Below, piece by piece: positions 1 to 5,803 of a stretch of DNA of 6,010 nt. A model generated the notes under the pieces. That model did not search any database. It saw nothing but the letters and a program-made list of their open reading frames with translations, and was not told the origin of the DNA. Position 1 is the stretch's first letter. Each line of letters begins with the position of its first letter. Both the position numbers and the translations under genes were made by a program. This DNA is from Bdellovibrionales bacterium (GTDB taxonomy: Bacteria > Bdellovibrionota > UBA1018 > CAIMNF01): contig CANGWP010000130.1 of NCBI GenBank assembly GCA_947457605.1, positions 1 through 6,010 on the forward strand, read 5' to 3'.

Positions 1-264
1 CCACTGGACCGCATGCTCCTGCACCTCGGGCTTCAGGAAGGGCTGCGAGAGGATGCCCTCTACAAAATCGGCAAACTCTTCGTCCTCGGCCTTTTGCCGC
101 TCCCGGAACTCATGAACCCGTTTTAAGGGCTCGGGCTCCTTGTTGATCAAGGCAAGCTCCAGCTCCAGGATCTCCTCTGCACTCGTCAGCGTCTCAGTTA
201 AAACAGGTTCCCCCCCGTTCCGGGTCACTACGATTGCAATGGTTGGTTGTTCAGGACTCTTCAT
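1..264 (-). CDS. Acidic hypothetical protein, N-terminal part (C-terminus off the left edge)
   Basis: The reading frame is open for 88 codons from the ATG at 264-262 to the window edge. An in-frame TAA lies four codons upstream of that ATG, so this is the first possible start. The bases before it (GATAAGAAGAGT) are purine-rich but are not a well-placed Shine-Dalgarno. I do not recognise the protein. It starts MKSPEQPTIAIVV, with one short hydrophobic strand-like run at residues 9-13. Residues 29-75 are charged and probably helical. Acidic residues number 19 (17 Glu, 2 Asp) against 9 Lys/Arg. There is no signal peptide or membrane segment, so it is presumably cytoplasmic. Most Glu codons are GAG (14 of 17), whereas the neighbouring genes mix GAA and GAG; this may hint at a different origin, but the sample is small. 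It is transcribed divergently from prfC. The open frame and acidic coding character support a real gene; its function is unknown. Confidence 0.6.
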   Translation of the reverse strand, partial: MKSPEQPTIAIVVTRNGGEPVLTETLTSAEEILELELALINKEPEPLKRVHEFRERQKAEDEEFADFVEGILSQPFLKPEVQEHAVQW

Positions 265-388
265 ACTCTTCTTATCGGATTAATTCAGTCAGGCATTAGG
301 TAAATCTTTCCTTGGCTTACTAGATTCTTGTAATTATTGCGTTTTTTATATTTAAATCTCATTCAAAACCTGCTACTACTCCCCCATC
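265..388. promoter_or_regulatory. AT-rich divergent intergenic region with candidate prfC promoter
   Basis: This 124-base gap separates two divergent starts and is richer in A/T than its surroundings, especially 318-366. Two readings of a prfC promoter are possible. One uses TTTAAA (351-356) as -35, a 17-base spacer, and an extended -10 TGC-TACTAC (371-379); that would start transcription only a few bases before the GTG at 389. The other uses TTGTAA (328-333) as -35 with TTTAAA (351-356) as -10, giving a leader of about 25 bases. TATATT (347-352) is a further -10-like hexamer but lacks a good -35. No Shine-Dalgarno is visible before 389. On the minus strand I see no clear promoter for the acidic gene. 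Each exact assignment is a guess; the presence of divergent promoters here is likely. Confidence 0.35.
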
Positions 389-2032
389 GTGTCGGACTTT
401 ATTCATCAGCTTGAGGACCAGGTAAAGCGTCGCAGGACCTTTGCCATTATTTCCCACCCGGACGCAGGGAAGACCACGCTTACCGAAAAACTGCTTCTCT
501 ACGGGGGAGCCATCCATTTGGCGGGTGCGGTTCGAGCCAAGGCAAACCAGCGCCACACCACTTCGGACTGGATGGAGATTGAAAAGCAGCGAGGGATCTC
601 GATCAGCACCTCGGTTCTTCAGTTCGAATACAACGGAACAATCATCAACCTCCTCGATACCCCCGGCCACAAGGACTTCTCCGAGGACACCTATCGAACC
701 CTCATGGCGGCCGACGCGGCAGTGATGCTCATGGATGCGGCAAAAGGGGTTGAGCCTCAGACCCGAAAACTCTTTGAAGTTTGTCGGCTGCGCGGAATTC
801 CGATTTTTACCTTTATCAATAAAATGGACCGCCCCTCGCGCGAGCCGCTGGATCTTCTCGATGAACTCGAGAAAATCCTTGGAATTCGCTCGTGTCCGCT
901 CACCTGGCCCATCGGCTCGGGCGATCGATTTCGCGGCGTGTACGATCGCCAGTCGCAGGAAATCCACTTCTTTCAGCGGGATCAGGAATCCAAAGGCAAA
1001 AAAATCGAATCCAAAAAAATGTCCGGTGTCGATGACCCTGAATTCCTGAAATCCCTTGGTGGTGAACGGAACGACACCTTCGAGGCAGAAGAACTCTATC
1101 ACCAGTTCAAGAGTGAACTTGAGCTTCTGGAGCTCGCGGGCGATGAGTTTGATTGGGATCGAATCTTGCGCGGCGAACTGACTCCGGTTTTTTTCGGATC
1201 CGCGATGAACAACTTCGGAGTCGAACGATTTTTGAATCGATTCATCGAGCTTGCGCCAACCCCGACACCCCGAATTTCTGGCGAAACTCCGATTCCTCCC
1301 ACCGACCCGAAATTCTCCGCATTTGTTTTCAAGATTCAGGCGAACATGGATCCCGCGCACCGGGATCGGGTTGCCTTCATCCGAATTTGCTCGGGTCACT
1401 TCTCGCGCAACATGATCGTAAAACACTCGCGCCTTGAAAAAGACCTGAAACTTGCAATGCCCGTGAGCTTTTTTGGTCAAGAGCGGGTTGTGGTCGAAGA
1501 GGCCTGGCCCGGGGATGTCATCGGACTTGTGGATACGCAAGGCTCCCTTCGCATCGGGGACACGATCACCGAAAAGAAGGGGCTTGAGTACCGGGGTGTT
1601 CCGTCGTTTTCTCCCGAACACTTCTCGAGCGTCACCATCCTTGACCCCATGAAGCGAAAACAACTTCAAAAAGGGCTGGAACAGCTGTCCGAAGAAGGTG
1701 TGGTCCAGATCTATCGACAACGTGGATTTGGAGATCGTGATCCGATCCTCGGCGCCGTAGGAGCGCTTCAATTCGAAGTCCTCCAGCATAGGCTCAAGGC
1801 CGAATACGGAGTGGATGTGAAGATCGAAAAACTCCCCTACACACACGCACGCTGGATCACTGGGGCGGGTCTGGATATGGATGTATTTGAGCGCCGTGAG
1901 GACTCCCGCTGCCTGCTAGATCGCGATGACAATCCACTGGTGCTGTTTAAAAGCGAATGGGCCATGAAGTGGGCGATCGACAATCAGAAAACATTGCAGT
2001 TCTTGACCACTGCCCCTCAGAAGAAATCATAA
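389..2032 (+). CDS. prfC: Peptide chain release factor 3 (RF3), translational GTPase
   Basis: RF3 is a ribosome-bound GTPase that ejects RF1 or RF2 after peptide release so that they can be recycled. The protein has 547 residues; E. coli RF3 has 529, and the two can be matched by eye over nearly the whole length. The G domain shows the P-loop SHPDAGKT (22-29), the switch I motif EKQRGISIS (65-73), DTPGH (90-94), NKMD (144-147) and the G5-type GSA (270-272). The RF3 hallmarks SDWME (59-63) and FKIQANMDPAHRDRVAF (314-330) are intact. Domains II and III follow, with LSEEGVVQIYR (433-443) and ILGAVGALQFEVL (453-465) near the end. A Lys-rich stretch at about 198-211 makes the region after the G domain core roughly ten residues longer than in E. 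coli. The start is GTG at 389; the nearest in-frame stop upstream is TAA at 353-355, and no ATG, GTG or TTG lies between. No Shine-Dalgarno is seen, so initiation may be leaderless or rely on weak structure. It is likely monocistronic: the next gene has its own promoter. Confidence 0.97.
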   Translation: MSDFIHQLEDQVKRRRTFAIISHPDAGKTTLTEKLLLYGGAIHLAGAVRAKANQRHTTSDWMEIEKQRGISISTSVLQFEYNGTIINLLDTPGHKDFSEDTYRTLMAADAAVMLMDAAKGVEPQTRKLFEVCRLRGIPIFTFINKMDRPSREPLDLLDELEKILGIRSCPLTWPIGSGDRFRGVYDRQSQEIHFFQRDQESKGKKIESKKMSGVDDPEFLKSLGGERNDTFEAEELYHQFKSELELLELAGDEFDWDRILRGELTPVFFGSAMNNFGVERFLNRFIELAPTPTPRISGETPIPPTDPKFSAFVFKIQANMDPAHRDRVAFIRICSGHFSRNMIVKHSRLEKDLKLAMPVSFFGQERVVVEEAWPGDVIGLVDTQGSLRIGDTITEKKGLEYRGVPSFSPEHFSSVTILDPMKRKQLQKGLEQLSEEGVVQIYRQRGFGDRDPILGAVGALQFEVLQHRLKAEYGVDVKIEKLPYTHARWITGAGLDMDVFERREDSRCLLDRDDNPLVLFKSEWAMKWAIDNQKTLQFLTTAPQKKS

Positions 2033-2112
2033 ACTGGCCTCTTTGAATGGGCATACATATGGCCATTAGGCGATAATCCCCTGTGATTCATCGAGTTTAG
2101 CCAACTCCCTTG

Positions 2113-2128
2113 ATTGTGGCTTCACAAT
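2113..2128. promoter_or_regulatory. Perfect 6+6 dyad, possible operator
   Basis: The sequence reads ATTGTG, then GCTT, then CACAAT: a perfect 6-base inverted repeat around a 4-base centre. It lies in non-coding DNA about 80 bases after the prfC stop and about 105 bases upstream of the -35 of the exported-protein gene. The short centre and the TTGTG/CACAA arms look like a dimeric repressor or activator site, but the spacing does not match the CRP consensus (TGTGA-N6-TCACA). As RNA it would form a small 6-bp tetraloop hairpin, with no T-run after it, so it is not a terminator. The function is inferred only from the symmetry and position. Confidence 0.25.
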
Positions 2129-2158
2129 AGCGAGGCCGCAGGACGTCGCTCCAGGCTG

Positions 2159-2192
2159 CCCCCCGTAAATCCAAGGGGATTCTTTTTACGGG
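2159..2192 (+). terminator. Hairpin with T-run, candidate prfC terminator
   Basis: Several pairings compete here. AATCC (2168-2172) pairs with GGATT (2177-2181) around the loop AAGG and is followed at once by CTTTTT, which is terminator-like. CCCC (2161-2164) can instead pair with GGGG (2175-2178), followed by ATTCTTTTT. Further out, CCCGTA (2162-2167) pairs with TACGGG (2187-2192) and would extend the first stem with a five-base bulge. The stem in front of the T-run is short and only partly GC, so termination would be weak. It lies about 130 bases after the prfC stop and upstream of the next promoter (2233-2261), a sensible place for a terminator. It would be outside the mRNA of the next gene if that mRNA is leaderless. 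Confidence 0.4.
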
Positions 2193-2232
2193 CCCAAACG
2201 CCATGCCCACTCAAAGATGCCAGCTAAAGAGA

Positions 2233-2261
2233 TTTACAGAAACATTTCGCTCCATTATCTT
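2233..2261 (+). promoter_or_regulatory. Sigma70-type promoter abutting the start codon (leaderless geometry)
   Basis: The -35 is TTTACA (2233-2238; five of six matches to TTGACA) and the -10 is TATCTT (2256-2261; four of six matches to TATAAT, fitting TAnnnT). They are separated by exactly 17 bases. The six bases GCCGCT then lead straight to the ATG at 2268. A transcript from this promoter would begin at or within a base or two of that ATG, giving a leaderless mRNA. This agrees with the absence of any Shine-Dalgarno before the ATG and with the signal peptide that begins there. Confidence 0.6.
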
Positions 2262-2267
2262 GCCGCT

Positions 2268-4631
2268 ATGCATTTTGGGGTCCGCCTTACTTTCCTTCTC
2301 GTGCTGCTTTCCGGCTCGGAACTCCTTTGCCCAACGCCAAGCCCAGCCCTTGAACTTGAATTGAAAACCTGGCCCGAGAGTTTCTATCAATGGGCGATTC
2401 GCAGACCTGACAACCTGAACTCCCGCTTCACAGGAGCTCTGTTCGATGGCGAAAACTCTTCTGACATTTTTGTCGATAACTTCACTGGCAGCACCTCGCT
2501 CAACGCAAGCACTGCGCGGGATGTTTACAACAATTACGATCTGATCGGCAGCTGGACCGTGGTCGATCGGATGCGCTTGCGCCTGAGCAGCAACCTCATC
2601 GGCTACGGTACCGATCGCGTGAATCCTGGCCCGGATGAGGCGGGGTTTTCTTTTCCGTTTTTCGGGATCAGCTTCGGGGTTCGGGGAACACTGGAATGGA
2701 AAAACTACCGGCAACTTTCCCCGCTGGACGTTCGAAAGCTTCCCGCGCCGGGACCGGATCCCGTGCCGCCCGGAACGGAGAACATCACTGAACTGAACCC
2801 CTACCTGAATGCGCTTAATCTGAATCCCAATTTGTCCGCCAAACTCAGGAACATTCTGAATCCCTTCACGCTCCCGTTTCGGATGCCGCTCTCGAGGCGT
2901 GATCTTCGAAAAATGAAAGATGGAGAGGTCATCGCCTACAACCTTACAGGTCGGGTCGGCTTCCGGGGAACTTTTGGCTGGCAGGTAATCCCCTCCACGG
3001 ATCTGTATTTCGGAGCAAATGCTGCGATTGAAACTTTTCTCGACGGAGAGTACGAGGTATCGGTCATGAAGGAGTCCGAACGTCATGCCAAGGTGCGAAT
3101 CAGCCGCATCCGGGGTCTGGGCTCCTCTCTACGGGTGAATGCGGGCCTTGATTGGCGTAATGTGTTTCAGGGAATCTTCCTTTTCAAGGAGACCTCTTTT
3201 CAACTTCAACTGGGCAACCTGAGCACCCAGGTGATCCCGTTTTTTTTCGAAGTCTCGCGCTTCCATCAAAAAGAAATTGATGTGGCCTATCGCTATGATC
3301 TCGAAAATCCGGACGGACGGGAGGCATTTCACAAGGCGGTTCTCGGATCTTTGGTCCTTTCCGAGGATGCTGCGCGGGCGAACCTGGAACACCCGAATCC
3401 ATCGGTAGTCCGACTCTATGACCGGGCCACCGATCATCTCAATTGGACGCGAACCAACGGTTCCACGATCAGTCTTTTCCTGAACCGACGACAGGACCGA
3501 TCAGAGGATTCAATTGAAACCGAGGTCAGACTTCCGGGCGGCACCCGCCACCTGTTTCGCACCTCCTCCCGAAAAATGATCCGCCACAACGCTCTCTTCG
3601 GATCATCCGAAAACCTGTCGTCCCGAATCTCCCTCCTGATGGACCAAGAGGGATTCCGGAATGGCGACTCCGGCAGCCTTCTGATCATCGCGGAAAACTC
3701 GATCGAAGACTCCTCCACCACCCCGCGCGAGTTGAATCGATATACCCGGGAGGTCGGATCTTTTTTTTCGCGAGCCTCGCTGTTTCCTGACTTTCCGGAA
3801 GAAACCCTTCCCTCCTATGGTCGCAAACGGGGACGAAGCGCCTGGTATGGAAGAAGCTCTTTCTACTATGGTTTTACGATCGATGGCGGACAATTTGAGA
3901 AATGGCTTTCCCTTGATCCCGAAGCCATTCTTCAACACGCTCGCGCCGAGCGGCTTGATTTGGATTCGAGCGATTTTGTGGAAATGAGGACCGCATTCGG
4001 AGACCGAAACCCGGCTCTCCTTCACCAAAAACTAAAGAAACTTTTGTCGAATCGGAACCGCGCACGTGAACTCATGGATCTTTTCCACCTGCATCTCCCC
4101 GCAGATTCGATGGAGAAATTTCTGGTCGCGCAAAACCCGGCCTTTGGAAACATCCAACAACGGGGGCACAAAATTACCGCTCTTGAATCCACATTCAGAG
4201 AAACCGACGCTGCCCCATCCAGCGGTCCGGATGGATTCCAATCCGTGCAGGATCCCCTTTCCCGGGTGCTGGGGCTTCACTGCACTCCTCTTGCCGGAAG
4301 AAAGATCCGTCTTGAGTTCGAATTGAGCGACTCACCGGAGTTTCTCTTTTTCGCATTGACCCCGCTTACCGAACGACGACAGAGGAATGCCCTCGAACTC
4401 GTGTTTTATGACCGTGAGAACCGATTTCATCCGGGCCGGAATGAATTGATTCTTGATGCGGACTCCACCGACCCTCTCATCCGGAAACTTACCTCGAAAT
4501 GGACGAGTGAGAGCACTCCGATGGGTTTCACAATCGGTTTCAGTAAAAAAGACAGGCGCTGGGGATACGGGTCATCGTGCCAGTTCCGCGTGGACGCGCG
4601 AGGGATCACCGTAGAGGAATTCAAGAATTGA
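2268..4631 (+). CDS. Large exported protein of unknown family, beta-rich N-terminal half
   Basis: I do not recognise the family. The frame is open from ATG 2217, but the ATG at 2268 is preferred: it begins a normal signal peptide (MHFGVR, then hydrophobic LTFLLVLLSG, then a polar stretch ending in SPA) and has a promoter directly in front of it. This gives 787 residues with likely signal peptidase I cleavage after Ala27. Cys21 is not in a proper lipobox, so a lipoprotein is unlikely. In the mature protein, residues of about 85-145 and 220-300 show alternating polar/hydrophobic runs such as TDLYFGANAAIETF, suggesting beta strands of a surface or outer-membrane domain. A Pro-rich loop lies at 158-170. 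Residues 343-360 (YDLENPDGREAFHKAVLG) open a helical segment, and 548-623 is a charged helical region. Two Cys near the C-terminus (672, 771) could form a disulfide. The last residue is Asn, not the aromatic residue usual for outer-membrane barrels. Location in the periplasm or outer membrane is inferred. The 3' end overlaps the convergent lipase gene by 60 bases. Confidence 0.85.
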   Translation: MHFGVRLTFLLVLLSGSELLCPTPSPALELELKTWPESFYQWAIRRPDNLNSRFTGALFDGENSSDIFVDNFTGSTSLNASTARDVYNNYDLIGSWTVVDRMRLRLSSNLIGYGTDRVNPGPDEAGFSFPFFGISFGVRGTLEWKNYRQLSPLDVRKLPAPGPDPVPPGTENITELNPYLNALNLNPNLSAKLRNILNPFTLPFRMPLSRRDLRKMKDGEVIAYNLTGRVGFRGTFGWQVIPSTDLYFGANAAIETFLDGEYEVSVMKESERHAKVRISRIRGLGSSLRVNAGLDWRNVFQGIFLFKETSFQLQLGNLSTQVIPFFFEVSRFHQKEIDVAYRYDLENPDGREAFHKAVLGSLVLSEDAARANLEHPNPSVVRLYDRATDHLNWTRTNGSTISLFLNRRQDRSEDSIETEVRLPGGTRHLFRTSSRKMIRHNALFGSSENLSSRISLLMDQEGFRNGDSGSLLIIAENSIEDSSTTPRELNRYTREVGSFFSRASLFPDFPEETLPSYGRKRGRSAWYGRSSFYYGFTIDGGQFEKWLSLDPEAILQHARAERLDLDSSDFVEMRTAFGDRNPALLHQKLKKLLSNRNRARELMDLFHLHLPADSMEKFLVAQNPAFGNIQQRGHKITALESTFRETDAAPSSGPDGFQSVQDPLSRVLGLHCTPLAGRKIRLEFELSDSPEFLFFALTPLTERRQRNALELVFYDRENRFHPGRNELILDADSTDPLIRKLTSKWTSESTPMGFTIGFSKKDRRWGYGSSCQFRVDARGITVEEFKN

Positions 4632-5744
4632 CTCTTTTTTCCGAAGAGTATCGTTGTAACCAAGCTCTGCGAGCTGCTGGGTGTAGGCTTTTTCAAACGC
4701 AAGGTAGGACACCAAATCCCAACCCTTGTCTTCTTTTGCTCCCACGCCTTTCAAAAGAAATCGGATCAGAGCCGGAAATTCCTTCAAGGTTCCTTGTGCA
4801 AGCTGCCCCAGGTCCTGACTCGGGCGAAGTGCCATGACCGGGATGGTTTTTAAGGGTGAAGGCAGTTTGCTTTTTTGCTCATCCGTCATAAGTGAAAGCG
4901 TGCGATTGATGCGCTCAAGCCGTTCGATGTCGGTTTCGAGAGAATCCAAGAATACCGCATTCAAAAGAACTCCACCGATCTCGGCGATCGAGAGGTCATC
5001 CCGCTTTAGATTTTGATTCAGTTCAATGGTCTGCTCCTGGGTCCGAAAATACCGGATCCCGATGCAGAGGATTCGATCCGCTCCGAGATGGATCGCAGGA
5101 CTTACAGGGGAGGTGAGCCGGATGCACCCATCTCCATAGAGGGCGCCCTCAATCCGTGCCGGCGGGAAAAACACCGGGATCGCGCTTGATGCCATCACGT
5201 GATCCACCGTGACAGTGGTTTTCACCCCAAGACGGGTCGAGCGGACCCAGGGCTTGATCGACTCATCTCCGTCAAAGAAAGTGATTGCAGTGCCGGTAAG
5301 ATAGTTGGTCGCAGAAAACGCAACACCCCGCAGAGTTTGATTCTTGATGAATCCTTGAATCCGGTCGAGCGACAGCTCCTGCTCCAGAAGCTCGCGCAAA
5401 GGTTCGGTGCTCAAAAGATGATTCGCGCGCTTTCGGTTCAGCAAACCGCCCATTCCGACGGTTTGAAGCCATTTCGACCCCAGAGATGCGATGGATGCAG
5501 GGTCGCTCCGATACACCCGCTCCGAGTGCAATCCGGTCCACAAGTCCCAGAGTCCTTGGGCCGCGATTTGAAACTGATCAGCCCTCGACATCAGGTAGGC
5601 TGCATTGATCGCACCGGCGGAGACGCCTGAGATCACCTGAAAAGGTGACTCCTTTGCTTGCGTGATCTCTGCAATCGCCTTCAATACCCCCACTTGATAT
5701 GCGGCCCGGGCACCTCCGCCCGTAAGCACCAACCCAAGGTTCAT
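4572..5744 (-). CDS. Patatin-like phospholipase family protein
   Basis: Patatin-fold enzymes are serine acyl hydrolases with a Ser-Asp dyad that release fatty acids from phospholipids and related esters. With the start at ATG 5744 the protein has 390 residues. The glycine-rich oxyanion loop is LTGGGARAAYQVG (7-19), the nucleophile elbow is G-V-S-A-G with Ser42 (40-44), and the catalytic Asp is Asp205 in YGDGCIRL (203-210). The family often has DGG or DGA; here it is DGC, which keeps the Asp. ASSAIPVFFPP (185-195) and RINRTL (278-283) are also typical of the bacterial family, as is the region up to about residue 377. The last dozen or so residues look lineage-specific. An in-frame TTG at 5792 would add 16 residues (MIKDTAGFCKFRYNGV), but the family normally starts just before the glycine loop. 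There is no signal peptide, so it is probably cytoplasmic or membrane-associated. It lies 59 bases downstream of an acyl-CoA ligase and may be cotranscribed with it. Confidence 0.93.
   Translation of the reverse strand: MNLGLVLTGGGARAAYQVGVLKAIAEITQAKESPFQVISGVSAGAINAAYLMSRADQFQIAAQGLWDLWTGLHSERVYRSDPASIASLGSKWLQTVGMGGLLNRKRANHLLSTEPLRELLEQELSLDRIQGFIKNQTLRGVAFSATNYLTGTAITFFDGDESIKPWVRSTRLGVKTTVTVDHVMASSAIPVFFPPARIEGALYGDGCIRLTSPVSPAIHLGADRILCIGIRYFRTQEQTIELNQNLKRDDLSIAEIGGVLLNAVFLDSLETDIERLERINRTLSLMTDEQKSKLPSPLKTIPVMALRPSQDLGQLAQGTLKEFPALIRFLLKGVGAKEDKGWDLVSYLAFEKAYTQQLAELGYNDTLRKKESILEFLYGDPSRVHAELAR
4631..4649. other. Small inverted repeat just after the exported-protein stop codon
   Basis: ACTCTT (4631-4636) and AAGAGT (4644-4649) form a perfect 6-base stem around a 7-base loop, beginning on the last base of the TGA stop at 4629-4631. 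It lies inside the coding region of the convergent lipase gene. It has no T-run after it on either strand, so it is a poor intrinsic terminator. It might mark or protect the 3' end of the plus-strand mRNA, but chance is a fair alternative. Confidence 0.2.
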
Positions 5745-5750
5745 AACCCC

Positions 5751-5756
5751 ATTGTA
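5751..5756 (-). promoter_or_regulatory. -10-like TACAAT six bases before the lipase ATG
   Basis: On the minus strand TACAAT matches TATAAT at five of six positions. It is followed by GGGGTT and then the ATG at 5744. This is the same six-base spacing as at the promoter of the exported-protein gene and would give a leaderless mRNA. No convincing -35 lies 15-18 bases upstream (the 17-base position holds CAGCCG), and there is no extended -10. The GGGG before the ATG is too close to serve as a normal Shine-Dalgarno. Read-through from the ligase gene 59 bases upstream is an alternative source of mRNA. Confidence 0.35.
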
Positions 5757-5803
5757 CCTGAATTTGCAGAATCCGGCTGTATCCTTAATCAAATAAATTG
5801 AAA

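Noticed and set aside
359..1846. 495-codon open frame on the minus strand
   Set aside because: It lies wholly antisense to prfC, which is certain by its motifs. The translation is rich in Phe, Arg and Gly without domain-like features, as expected of a complementary-frame shadow.
2038..2064. AATGG/CCATT and TGGCC/GGCCA repeats just after the prfC stop, as a terminator
   Set aside because: The stems are five bases with large loops or mismatches, and there is no T-run downstream.
2047..2076. Nine-codon open frame starting ATG-GGC after prfC
   Set aside because: It is too short, lacks a ribosome-binding site, and has no sign of being a leader peptide (no codon run or attenuator following it).
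2217..2267. Longer start (ATG 2217) for the exported protein, adding 17 residues
   Set aside because: The extra residues would place a polar stretch before the signal peptide, and the -35 and -10 would be inside the coding region. There is no Shine-Dalgarno before 2217.
2211..3086. 291-codon open frame on the minus strand
   Set aside because: It is antisense to the start of the exported-protein gene and its promoter. It shows no recognisable motif and ends with no signal of its own; a shadow frame is the simpler reading.
5742..5753. Three-codon open frame ATG-GGG-TTA-TGA whose stop overlaps the lipase ATG, suggesting coupling
   Set aside because: Its ATG is partly inside the -10-like hexamer, so it would be absent from a leaderless mRNA, and such a tiny frame is easily a chance event.
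5745..5792. Longer start (TTG 5792) for the lipase, adding 16 residues
   Set aside because: A TTG start would be needed with no ribosome-binding site, and the family usually begins a few residues before the glycine loop, as with ATG 5744.
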